A stretch of 64,000 nt of DNA from contig OZ242357.1 in NCBI GenBank assembly GCA_965208815.1, forward strand, positions 434,001-498,000. The letters are read 5' to 3'. The stretch comes from Bin55 sp009840545 (GTDB lineage: Bacteria > Pseudomonadota > Gammaproteobacteria > Pseudomonadales > Azotimanducaceae). Positions within the stretch are counted from its first letter, which is position 1; each line of letters begins with the position of its first letter. The notes beneath the pieces are model-generated. The model saw nothing but the letters and a program-made list of their open reading frames with translations, ran no database searches and had not been told where the DNA came from. The position numbers and the translations under genes were made by a program. This document shows, piece after piece, positions 53,967 through 63,623 of the stretch.

Positions 53967-56900
53967 CTACTCATTGAACCAATAGCTCTTTCTCTCAAAT
54001 GGGTAGGTCGGCATCGTTACCCTGCGACGTGACTCTCCGGCAAAGAGCAAACTGAAATCAACAGGTAGATGCGTCTCGTACGCCAGTTTGACGCCAGGCA
54101 ACAAAGAGATCCGGTCTGAATCGATTTCTGAATCAGCCTCAGAGGTATGAATTGCAGAAATCACTGTCATACCCGCCGGATTCCGTTGTCCTTGGGACGA
54201 GTCTCCGTTGGTGAACATTGGCAGTGGGCTGATTTCGACAAGAAAGTCAGCTTCTATGTCATTGAGTTGACTGAATGAAAAGCTTGACTGACTCTCTTCA
54301 TCCAATTGCACAGACCCAACTAGCTTGACAAGACTGTCGCTATCGTTTGCACAGTAGGAGGTAAGTGCATCAACCACCTCGACATCGGGATTGTCGATTT
54401 GGGCACTACCTGAAACGCTTGCGTTCGACGAATCGGCCTTGCCCTCTCGATTGTTTGCCATGTTCCATGACCACGCCAAGCCTTCTTCGAGTGACATTGC
54501 ATTTGCGATGCAGGAAGCCGCGATGTTGCCGATTCCCGATCCCACAACGGCTACCGGATTTAGTCCAAGAGCCTGCCAATATGCGGCAACCGCAACTTGC
54601 AGCGCGTAGGTTGCAGGGTATATCCAGCAGTCGTTTCCTCCTGTGGGTTTCTTTGAGCGAACCCTCGCCATCAAGTCAACAATGTCAACGTTCCCAATTT
54701 CTGCTAGTTGATCGCCGCAGTGATTGACGATAGCGTCGACTAGAGGTTCACTTTTGCATAGTTCTGTTCCGATTCTCGTCCAATTGTGCGCGGATCCTCC
54801 CATAGCAAACACAACCTTGGGAGTGATTGTGGCCTCTGTTCGTGAAGGCATTAGAGACTCGACAGACAGCGAATCTAGCGAGTTTACGAGTTCTTCGAAA
54901 TTAGAGAACAAGATGGAGTGGCAATGATCAAAGTGGCTTCTGCCGACACACGCAGTCCATGCAGTATCCGCGAGAAACTCGTTTATGTATTCCGGAGTAT
55001 GGTCGTTGTCTGTACAGCCCGCTAGCCAATTTCGAAGAATTTTGGCGGAGCCGACAATGCTTTTAGGTGTCTTGCCTGAGAAGACTAGCAGACGTGCATT
55101 GCGATCGTCCGTACTAACGCTAAGTTCTGTCATATCCAAATCACTACGCACTCGCAGTGGATTCGGTTCTACGTATATGGGCGCGCCCTTTACGACTGGA
55201 AACGCTCCTAGCACTTCGCATTCCCCCGTCGTGGCAGCACTCCCCTCAACAATCACGTGTGCGTTTGTTCCAGACATGCCAAATGCACTTACTGCTCCAA
55301 TCGGCGGACGGTCATGCTCGGGCCAATCGACAGCGAGTCGATTTACTTCGACTCCTAGATCATTCCATTCGATCTGAGCACTTGGTTGCTTAAGGTGTAA
55401 CTGTGCCGGGATCTTTCTTTGTGCCATTGCGAGAATGAGCTTCATGATTCCAGCTACTCCCGCTGCCCATTCCAAGTGGCCAATGTTGCTCTTCACTGAA
55501 CCAAGCAAGAGAGGGCGCTGTCGGCCATTTTGCCCGGCGTAGATGGAGGATGCGGCTGAAATCTCGATGGGATCGCTAAGCGACAGTCCGGTGGCGTGCG
55601 CCTCGAGATAGTCGATATCGGTTGATTCAATGCCCGAGCGCGCGACTGCGTCGCGAATGAGCTGCTCCTGCGCGGGTCCATTCGGAACTGTCATTCCCGC
55701 ACTTGCACCGTTTTGGTTCACTGCGGAACCCAATAACGTGGACCAAATGGGGTCACCGTCCCGCTGAGCCTCGTCGACACGTTTGAGCAGCAATGCGCCG
55801 CAACCCTCGCCCCGAACGTATCCTTCGGCCTTTTCGTCGAATGGCAAGCATTTGCCGTCGGGTGCCAACATTCCCAGTTCTCGATGGAAACGCATGATTG
55901 ATTGCGAAAGAATTGCGTTTGCGCCTCCCACGAGCGCAAGGCCGATCTCGCCAGTTTGCAGAGCTTTAATTCCCTCGTGGATGGAAACAAGTGAAGATGC
56001 ACATGCTAGGTCGAAAGACATGGCTGGACCCATAAACCCGAACACATACGAGATTCGTCCGGTAGTCATGCCGGAGGATGTGCCCAAGTAGCTGTCCTCG
56101 AGTCCACTGGCGTTCACTATGTCCCTATATTCGCTTGCTCCCAATCCAAAGTAGACGCCCACCCTTTGCCCACGCAATGACTCAGGATCGATTCCAGCAC
56201 TCTCTATGGCTTCCCAGCATGTTTCGAGCAGCATCCTTTGACGAGGATCCATGCTTCTAGCTTCGATGGGTCGGATTCGGAAGAACGGAGCATCGAATTC
56301 GTCGAGTCCGTCTACAAAGCCTCCATACCTGAGGTACGAGTCCTTGGCAGCGCTATCGCCGACGACTCCCTTCCATCTTGCGTTTTCGCCACGATTGGTC
56401 GCAATCCCATTTGCTCCGGACTCGAGGTTCCTCCAGAAGTCGATGTAGTGGTTCGCGCCTGGGAATCTACATGCCAATCCAATTACGGCAATTTTGCCGG
56501 TACTCGAGGAAATCGCAGTGGCATTGGCCATGCTTTCCAACCTCTCTGCTCCGCCGCTTTGTCCAAGCTCGTCGGAAAGATGCGTCGCGAGAGCTTCCAC
56601 ATTGGGATAGTCGAAGACGGCTGTGCGGGAAACCGAAATTTCTCCTTCGAATACCCGAAGAAGTCGATTGCGCAATTCGACTGCCATGAGGGAGTCCATG
56701 CCTAGATCGAAGAATCCCACGGTGGACGAGGGCAGGACTGCTAGACGCAATATCGATTGAAGTTGCTTCTGAATGTACGACATCAGAACTTCGATTCGGT
56801 CTTCACTTTCGGCGTTGCGCAGCTCGCCAACATCGAGACTAATGACCTCAGATCGCGATTCATCGGCATCCTCGTCGCTGGCAAGCAATTCCTTCAAAAA

Positions 56901-59900
56901 TGCAGGTGGGATGTCAAAACTCTGTTCCAACACATCCCAATCCACCGACATGGCCGCAGGATTCTTTAGGTCATGCGATACAAGGTAGTCAAGAGTTCGT
57001 ATTCCCAAATCCGGGGAAATCCATTCTGTTCCCGACGATTGCAGTTGGGATGCGATCCGTTCTCTGTGTTCTGCAGCTTCGCCTATCTCGGACCACGCGC
57101 CCCAAGCAATTGACTGTCCACAGAGCCCCACGGAGCGCCGGTGAGCTGCCAGTTGATCGAGGAACGCATTCGCACTGGCATGATTGGCCTGTCCTGCGTT
57201 TCCAAGTACACCGGTGGCGCTGGAAAAGAGCACGAAGAGGTCTAGGTCGAGATGCTTAGTAGCTTGATGCAAGTGCCATGCCCCAAGGATCTTGGGCCAC
57301 AGGACCTCTTCAAAGCGCTGCCACGTCTGGTTTGTGATTGAGCCGTCAGACAGAACGCCGACACTGTGAACTACGCCTCCAAGCACAGGCATTTCGTTCT
57401 CAATGTAGTTGAGCATCGCATCCATGCGCGACGCGTCAGTTACATCGGCGATCTGAGTTTCTACTCGTATACCTCTCTCGCACAGTTCATTAATGGTTTG
57501 TACGGCATCGGGATCAGGGTCGCGTCGTCCATTGAGAACAATGTTCCTAGCCCCTCGTTCAGCCAGCCAATTCGCTACCGCGCATCCTATGCCACCAAAC
57601 CCGCCAGTGACCAAATAGGTGCAGTCGGCTCTAAGTTGTCCCTGTGCAAGCGCAGGCATTGCCAGCACAAGCTTTCCAATATGACGAGCCGAACCCATGT
57701 ATTGGAGAGCATCGCCGATTTCCGCCATTGGCCACTTGCTGTGCCGTAATGGCATCAATTCGCCAGAGCCAAAGCGACTTATCAATTTGCGAAATGACTG
57801 TCCGACTTGCTCGGGTTTCTCGCGCTTTAGTTCATCGAGTGAGAGAATGTGATAGTCGACGTCAGGTCGAGTCTGAGCCATTTCCTCTGGGGTCAAGATA
57901 TTGAGGCGTCCAATTTCTATGAATCTACCGTTGGGTTTGAGACAGGCCAAGCTCGACTCAATGAATCCTTCACTGGTCAAACTGTTTAGGACAATGTCAA
58001 CACCCTCATTCTCTGTCGCCTCAAGGATCTCATTGCTGAAGTCTAGATTTCGACTATCAAACACATGCTCGATGCCGAGGGACTTCAAGAATCCCTGCTT
58101 GAGATTGCTCGCGGTCGCAAACACTTCCGCTCCCGCAGCTTGAACAAGCTGAATGGCTGCCAAGCCAACTCCACCTGCCGCGGCGTGAACTAATACTCTA
58201 TCTCCCGCTTTGAGCTTCGCGAGCTCGAAAGCGATTCCCGCGGTGGCGAAGACGATAGGCAGCGTCGCCAACTGGTTTAGAGTCAGACTGTCGGGAGCTT
58301 CCGTTACCAAGTCCGCATGCGTGGCAACCTCTGGTCCAAAGGTGCCAAACCCCATTCCGACCACTCGCTGTCCAACGGTAAACTCATTAACATCTGCCCC
58401 TAGCTCCGTCACGAAGCCAGCGAATTCAAGACCTAGAGACGCGTTCGGGACTTGGGCACCAAGCGCAACAAGCACATCGGAGAAGTTCAGTCCAGTCGTG
58501 GCGACGTGAACTCTCACTTCTCTAGATTGGAGAGGTTCTTTTTCCAGTCGGACCGTTTGCACGTTTGCCAGTGACCCATCTCGCCCGGAAGCCATAATCC
58601 AATCTGGTTCCTCGGGGATTTGGATGCGGGTTTCGCTTTCGCTTGCTCTCATAAGGCGAGCGACATATCTCGTATTCCTTCGAATAGCAACATGATCGTC
58701 TTCGCTCGGAGTCAGCATTTCGTCGATCAGGTTGTTGACTGATTTGTTGTCTGGGTCCAAGTCGAACATGCGCACACCCAAGATTGACGACTCAAGTCCG
58801 GCCACTTTGCCAAAGCCCCAGAGTGCCGATCCAGCAAGTTCACCCGATTGCTCGCACTCCAGTATCTGTGCACCTTTAGTGACGAACCATGTTCCGTTAG
58901 ATGGGCGTAGGCCGGAATCCATGAGCACCTGAGTAAGACTGAGTGCGCTCTCCGTTGCATTTTTTACATCCGTAGCCATTTGTTCGGTCGATGCGCCGAC
59001 TCCATTCCCATCCAAAGCAGATAGGTGAATGACCCCGCGAAGAGGCTCTTCTTCACGAAGTTCGCTCAGAATCTCAACCAGTTCACTGTGGCCACACGGT
59101 GCGCTCGCTGTTGCGTCGGATTCGTCATCGCTCTTCTCGAACTTGGTGCTGATGACACTTTGGCCAAGCGAAATGAGCTCTTGCCGAAGGATATTTCCCA
59201 GACCGCCGGAATCCGATTCAATGATCCATGTACCTGATTGCATCGATGTCTGTTCTGGCGCAAACGCCACAACTGTTCCAGAACCTAACGGACCAGAGTC
59301 TTCTGTCAGCGTCTCGCCGCCAAATACATGCGAGTCGACATATCCAGCGTCCTCAAGGGCTTTACACCATATGTCCGGACTCGCCAAAGCATGGTTCTTT
59401 CGATAGGAATCGTTGAAGCGCCACCATCCGTCGAGGAAACCAAACGTCAGATCCTGCCATGCCCGACCGCGAAGCGACTCGAGAGCTATAAGGACGCCTC
59501 CAGGGACCAATAATCGTCGGCAGTTGGTCAATGTATCCAAAAGGTTTTGCGTGGCATGAAGCACATTGGCCGCAATTACTATGTCGTAGTGGCTCTCACC
59601 AAATCCCTGTGATGCGGGGTCTTTCTCGATGTCGAGCGCACGATATTCGATGTCTATGCCGTTGCCTTCGAAGTTTCTCTCGGCTTCGCTGAAGAATCCG
59701 GCAGAAATATCGGTATAGGTGTACTCAAGATTTCTCGATTCCACCTCAGAAAAGACGATCTCTGTTGTTGCCCCCGTACCCGCACCGACTTCCAATACGC
59801 GTAACAGGCGGTCTTCCGGAACATCGAGCAGCAAGCGGTCGATTACGTCGCCAAGCAACCGATTTCCCGCAACAGACACTGGTGCCGTCTTGTAGAAGTC

Positions 59901-62900
59901 TGCAGCTCCCGAAGAATCTTCCTCGAAGAGCAGGGCAAGCGGGTCTGCGTTGCCTGTCAATAGGTCAAAGAAGTTTGATCCGAATCGATTGAGGAGTGTC
60001 AGTTCATACTGACCATGTGGATGTTTTTCTTGAAGTTCCTTGAAGAGCGTTTCTGGTGGGGTAATTCCCCGGGGCAGATCATCGTCGACACCCAGGGAGA
60101 CCGTGAAGACTCCATCCGATGACGCGGCGAGCACCTTTGCTTCCACCATCATTTGGAGAATTCGGTTCATCAAATTCTTGTGAATGGGAAGAATGCCCAT
60201 TTGAACCATGAGCTCTTCTGCGAGGAGCTCCTTTCCCTTGACCCTATCCAACCCGTGATTGTCAAACGCCGCAATTACCCACGAGTGGGCGAGTTTCTCG
60301 AGATCTCGGAGCAGCGAGTATCGATCTTCGGGAGTAACCCCTTGCGACCGGAGGTAACTAAAGAACGGCTCAATGTTCGATTGGAGGTCATTAAGTTCTG
60401 CTAGGGGATGCTCGCGACGCGACGTCGACGGATGGTCGATGTTTCTCCAAACAGTTTCATAGACAAGATCTGTAGGATCCTCGACGGCAGAGAGGAATGA
60501 CGAACGTGTTGCTCGTTTGACTGTGAATCCGGTCAAGCTTCCCAGTTGCCGGCCAGATCGGTCGTACATCCATAGATCGCCCGTCAATGCCTCGGGAACT
60601 TGAGAGTCTGGTGTAGAGTCGCCGTCTACAAGGTCGTTCATACGAGCGTGGCAAACAAGGATTGAACCAATCCGCGCGGAGAGTGCAAGACGTTCCCAGC
60701 CGAATGGAATATACGTGGCACCGTCACCGACTCCGGTCGATTGACGTGCTGCAGAAAAGACCTGGAAACAGGCATCAAGAACCAGAGGCTGCAGGTCAAT
60801 CCCCTTGATGTGGTCGTCCTCGGAAAGGCTAATTTCCGCGACTGCTTCTCCATCTCCGACCCAGAGACTCTTCAAGTTTTGAAAAGGCGGGCCCAATTGA
60901 ATATTCGTTGCAGCCTTTTGTTTGTAATACTCGACCAAATCTTGTTTGTTCAAACTTGAGGTAAGCTCGCTAAGATCTTGATATTTGGGAGTTTCTAACT
61001 GCTCCGAGTTTCTGGCTATCTGCCCCGTAGCGTGAAGAGTCCACTTCTCGTCAGACATGTCTTTGCTGAACACTTCAAACTCTCTCGAACCACTATCGGG
61101 ACCTTGAAGCACCAGTTGCATCTGTCGAACATGATCGTCTTCCTCTCCGGAAGGGTCTTTGAACACCATTGGATTATGTAGCTGAAGCTCGTCGAGAACC
61201 GCCCCATTGACCTCATCTAGGCAAGCGATTCCCATCGACCCGTAGAACGCACCCGGCACCAAGACCTGGCCGAATGCTCGATGGTCGTTTAGCCAGCTGG
61301 GATCACTAGTGGATAGTTCTGTTTCGTAGAAAGTCTCGCCACGGGGAGATTCATGTCGTGACCCCAACAGAGGATGTCCTGCGCTAGCAGATCGACGTTT
61401 CGAGGTCTGCACCCAATGTCTGCGGTGTTGGAATACGTAGCCCGGAATGTTGAGTTTGCGACGCTCCTCACCAGCAAAGAGACCTTGGAATGCAATGTCA
61501 AGGCCTCTTTCGTATGCTTCCGCAACGCAATTCAGGAACCCGCCGTCTGGGGGAATCTCCGGCCGATCGTCTCGAGGCATTCGAAGGCTGGCCAAGATAG
61601 TGGGCAGTTCGTTCTCGTCTGGCCACGAAAGTTGTGTCATGGGCCCCAAAACCGCATTAGGACCAATTTCGAGCACTGTATCGACGCCGAGGGAAGCAAG
61701 GGTGGATACGCCACGACGGTATGCGACCCCCTGTCGCGCATGACGGCGCCAGTAGCCGCTGTCTAGGCGGATGCCTTCAGATACTAATTCCCCTGTCAAA
61801 TTGCTTATCAGCGAGATAGTGGGTACGCCAATTTCCAACCGGTCCACGGCTTGGGCAAGCTCATCGAGAATAGGCTCGACCAATGCGCTGTGATAGGCAG
61901 GGCTTTTCTTGAGGCGACGAACTCTTACATCCTGCTGTTCGAACTGTGCGAGCAATGGCTCGATTTCATGGGCATAGCCACTCAACACCTGGTGTGCGCC
62001 ATTTAGCGCGGCGATGCTGATTCCGACACCATTGAGTTCTTCGTTGTATTTGGCTAGAGCTTGTGTCGCTTCGTCCTCGGTCACAAACACTGCCGCCATT
62101 GCTCCGGGGCCTGGCAGTGCACTCATGAGCCGGCCGCGAGCAGAAGCGAATCTGCAACCGTCCTCAAGACTGAATACCCCCGCTGTGCGAGACGCAGCAA
62201 TTTCTCCAAGACTGTGTCCAAGTACCACGTGGGGCATCACTCCCAAGCTGCACCACAAGTCTGTCAGTGCACACTCTATTGCATAGATGCAAGGTTGAAC
62301 CCACGTAGGGTCTTCCAGGTCTTTCTCAGTGCCAGGAGCGCCAAAGAGCCGGTCAATTAATGAGGCACTCCGTTCGCTCTGAATGACTTCTTCGCATTGG
62401 TCAATTGTGTGCCGGAAAACTGGTTCGCTCTTGTACAGTGCTTCACCCATGCCAGCCCACTGGCTGCCCTGACCCGTGTATGCGAAGGCGATCATTGCTG
62501 GGGCAGAGCACGGCTCAACTGATTCAGAGGAAATTGATTGGCGAAGTTCTTCGGTAGAGAGTTCACTTGAATCGACTAACAGAGCCTTTCGGTAGTTGAA
62601 GTGACTTCTGCCAATACTTGCAGTCCAACAGAAATCAGATAGGAAGGATGTCGAATCAGAAGGGGACTCTGACTGTTTCGCCTCTTGAGCTTCTAGACAA
62701 TTTGCGTATTCGTTGGCAATTTCTTCAAGTGCTGTGGTCGATTTGGCGGATAGCGGTAGAAGACGTTTGTGCCGAGTGGGTGGCTGCAATGACACTTCTT
62801 CAGACATTTCTTCGCGAGAGCACAGACCTGCTACTCGATGTGCCGGCCCGTTGATTGTGTTGAACCCATCAATCGTGTCCTGCAGCGGGGTAAATTCACC

Positions 62901-63575
62901 ACATCCTCTCAAGAGGACATGAGCGTTGGTCCCTGAGAACCCAAAGGAGTTGATGCCCGCTAAGCGTTCAGAGACGTCCTTTTGTGGCCAAGGCATGGCT
63001 TCGCTCACGACCTTGACAGGCAAACTATCCCATGCAATTTCTGAACTGGGATTCTCAAAATTCAGGTGTTTGGGAATGTGGCCAAACCTGATTGCCATGG
63101 CGGCCTTTATGACTCCGGCAACCCCCGCCGCAGGCTCGAGGTGACCGATGTTTGTCTTTACCGAACCTATTAGGAGTGGCTGGTTTGCACTTCTTCCTGC
63201 GCCGTAGATTTCTGCAGCTGCATTGATTTCTATCGGGTCTCCGACGGGCGTTCCGGTTCCGTGGGCTTCCAAGTAATCCACTTCTAGAGGCTGGATTTCG
63301 GCTTGATCGAGAGCGGCTACTATCACTGCTTTCTGCGCGCTTCCGCGAGGAACCGTCAATCCGTCGCTAGTTCCATCTTGATTAATGGCCGTTGCTGCAA
63401 CCTCTGCCCAGATGTGGTCGCCATCGCGTTGTGCGTCCTCAAGCCGTTTCAATACGACGATTCCGCATCCCTCGCCTCGCACATAGCCGTTTGCGGACTC
63501 GTCGAAAGTCTTGCAGGTGCCGTCTGGAGAGAGCATTCCTGCGTTTGCTCGAAGTTCTGTGAGTTTGCCCGACAA
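53967..63575 (-). CDS. Type I polyketide synthase, main part after the in-frame TAG (KS1 remainder-AT-DH-MT-ER-KR-ACP-KS2-AT2)
   Basis: 3202 residues from a TTG codon just inside the frame. KS1 remainder (1-225: EAHGTGTPVGDP, KTNIGHLE); AT1 near 355-650 (GHSLGE at about 450, PAYHS selectivity region, probably malonyl); DH near 735-1020 (HRAFGQVLVPG); C-methyltransferase near 1260 (LEVGAGTG); KR structural part, then ER near 1690-1960 (VHAAAGGVGLAAIQ); KR near 1980 (TGGFGGIG; NHASAN where Tyr is usual); ACP near 2290 (LGMDSL); KS2 with Cys at about 2523 (LACASSL), EAHATGLSLSDP, KSNIGHLE; AT2 from about 2760 with GSGIGN in place of GHSxGE (Ser lost). It ends in TYPFERKSYWF without a further ACP or thioesterase. 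The order up to the first ACP is that of highly reducing iterative PKSs. The 18-nt gap to the convergent hydrolase marks the end of the cluster on this side. Confidence 0.9.
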   Translation of the reverse strand: MSGKLTELRANAGMLSPDGTCKTFDESANGYVRGEGCGIVVLKRLEDAQRDGDHIWAEVAATAINQDGTSDGLTVPRGSAQKAVIVAALDQAEIQPLEVDYLEAHGTGTPVGDPIEINAAAEIYGAGRSANQPLLIGSVKTNIGHLEPAAGVAGVIKAAMAIRFGHIPKHLNFENPSSEIAWDSLPVKVVSEAMPWPQKDVSERLAGINSFGFSGTNAHVLLRGCGEFTPLQDTIDGFNTINGPAHRVAGLCSREEMSEEVSLQPPTRHKRLLPLSAKSTTALEEIANEYANCLEAQEAKQSESPSDSTSFLSDFCWTASIGRSHFNYRKALLVDSSELSTEELRQSISSESVEPCSAPAMIAFAYTGQGSQWAGMGEALYKSEPVFRHTIDQCEEVIQSERSASLIDRLFGAPGTEKDLEDPTWVQPCIYAIECALTDLWCSLGVMPHVVLGHSLGEIAASRTAGVFSLEDGCRFASARGRLMSALPGPGAMAAVFVTEDEATQALAKYNEELNGVGISIAALNGAHQVLSGYAHEIEPLLAQFEQQDVRVRRLKKSPAYHSALVEPILDELAQAVDRLEIGVPTISLISNLTGELVSEGIRLDSGYWRRHARQGVAYRRGVSTLASLGVDTVLEIGPNAVLGPMTQLSWPDENELPTILASLRMPRDDRPEIPPDGGFLNCVAEAYERGLDIAFQGLFAGEERRKLNIPGYVFQHRRHWVQTSKRRSASAGHPLLGSRHESPRGETFYETELSTSDPSWLNDHRAFGQVLVPGAFYGSMGIACLDEVNGAVLDELQLHNPMVFKDPSGEEDDHVRQMQLVLQGPDSGSREFEVFSKDMSDEKWTLHATGQIARNSEQLETPKYQDLSELTSSLNKQDLVEYYKQKAATNIQLGPPFQNLKSLWVGDGEAVAEISLSEDDHIKGIDLQPLVLDACFQVFSAARQSTGVGDGATYIPFGWERLALSARIGSILVCHARMNDLVDGDSTPDSQVPEALTGDLWMYDRSGRQLGSLTGFTVKRATRSSFLSAVEDPTDLVYETVWRNIDHPSTSRREHPLAELNDLQSNIEPFFSYLRSQGVTPEDRYSLLRDLEKLAHSWVIAAFDNHGLDRVKGKELLAEELMVQMGILPIHKNLMNRILQMMVEAKVLAASSDGVFTVSLGVDDDLPRGITPPETLFKELQEKHPHGQYELTLLNRFGSNFFDLLTGNADPLALLFEEDSSGAADFYKTAPVSVAGNRLLGDVIDRLLLDVPEDRLLRVLEVGAGTGATTEIVFSEVESRNLEYTYTDISAGFFSEAERNFEGNGIDIEYRALDIEKDPASQGFGESHYDIVIAANVLHATQNLLDTLTNCRRLLVPGGVLIALESLRGRAWQDLTFGFLDGWWRFNDSYRKNHALASPDIWCKALEDAGYVDSHVFGGETLTEDSGPLGSGTVVAFAPEQTSMQSGTWIIESDSGGLGNILRQELISLGQSVISTKFEKSDDESDATASAPCGHSELVEILSELREEEPLRGVIHLSALDGNGVGASTEQMATDVKNATESALSLTQVLMDSGLRPSNGTWFVTKGAQILECEQSGELAGSALWGFGKVAGLESSILGVRMFDLDPDNKSVNNLIDEMLTPSEDDHVAIRRNTRYVARLMRASESETRIQIPEEPDWIMASGRDGSLANVQTVRLEKEPLQSREVRVHVATTGLNFSDVLVALGAQVPNASLGLEFAGFVTELGADVNEFTVGQRVVGMGFGTFGPEVATHADLVTEAPDSLTLNQLATLPIVFATAGIAFELAKLKAGDRVLVHAAAGGVGLAAIQLVQAAGAEVFATASNLKQGFLKSLGIEHVFDSRNLDFSNEILEATENEGVDIVLNSLTSEGFIESSLACLKPNGRFIEIGRLNILTPEEMAQTRPDVDYHILSLDELKREKPEQVGQSFRKLISRFGSGELMPLRHSKWPMAEIGDALQYMGSARHIGKLVLAMPALAQGQLRADCTYLVTGGFGGIGCAVANWLAERGARNIVLNGRRDPDPDAVQTINELCERGIRVETQIADVTDASRMDAMLNYIENEMPVLGGVVHSVGVLSDGSITNQTWQRFEEVLWPKILGAWHLHQATKHLDLDLFVLFSSATGVLGNAGQANHASANAFLDQLAAHRRSVGLCGQSIAWGAWSEIGEAAEHRERIASQLQSSGTEWISPDLGIRTLDYLVSHDLKNPAAMSVDWDVLEQSFDIPPAFLKELLASDEDADESRSEVISLDVGELRNAESEDRIEVLMSYIQKQLQSILRLAVLPSSTVGFFDLGMDSLMAVELRNRLLRVFEGEISVSRTAVFDYPNVEALATHLSDELGQSGGAERLESMANATAISSSTGKIAVIGLACRFPGANHYIDFWRNLESGANGIATNRGENARWKGVVGDSAAKDSYLRYGGFVDGLDEFDAPFFRIRPIEARSMDPRQRMLLETCWEAIESAGIDPESLRGQRVGVYFGLGASEYRDIVNASGLEDSYLGTSSGMTTGRISYVFGFMGPAMSFDLACASSLVSIHEGIKALQTGEIGLALVGGANAILSQSIMRFHRELGMLAPDGKCLPFDEKAEGYVRGEGCGALLLKRVDEAQRDGDPIWSTLLGSAVNQNGASAGMTVPNGPAQEQLIRDAVARSGIESTDIDYLEAHATGLSLSDPIEISAASSIYAGQNGRQRPLLLGSVKSNIGHLEWAAGVAGIMKLILAMAQRKIPAQLHLKQPSAQIEWNDLGVEVNRLAVDWPEHDRPPIGAVSAFGMSGTNAHVIVEGSAATTGECEVLGAFPVVKGAPIYVEPNPLRVRSDLDMTELSVSTDDRNARLLVFSGKTPKSIVGSAKILRNWLAGCTDNDHTPEYINEFLADTAWTACVGRSHFDHCHSILFSNFEELVNSLDSLSVESLMPSRTEATITPKVVFAMGGSAHNWTRIGTELCKSEPLVDAIVNHCGDQLAEIGNVDIVDLMARVRSKKPTGGNDCWIYPATYALQVAVAAYWQALGLNPVAVVGSGIGNIAASCIANAMSLEEGLAWSWNMANNREGKADSSNASVSGSAQIDNPDVEVVDALTSYCANDSDSLVKLVGSVQLDEESQSSFSFSQLNDIEADFLVEISPLPMFTNGDSSQGQRNPAGMTVISAIHTSEADSEIDSDRISLLPGVKLAYETHLPVDFSLLFAGESRRRVTMPTYPFERKSYWFNE

Positions 63576-63620
63576 AATGAGCTGAACTCCGCCAGCTAGT
63601 GCAATGTCGGTTTCTCCAAG

Positions 63621-63623
63621 CTA
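63621..63623 (-). other. In-frame TAG inside the PKS KS1 domain
   Basis: Reads CTA on the plus strand. It is exactly in frame with the 9.6 kb that follows. A CAG-to-TAG substitution or sequencing error is the simplest explanation; TAG ends normal genes in this window (including this PKS at 53967-53969), so general reassignment is excluded. Confidence 0.85.

Noticed and set aside
63621..63623. General reassignment of TAG to an amino acid
   Set aside because: TAG ends many clearly complete genes in the window, including the PKS itself at 53967-53969.
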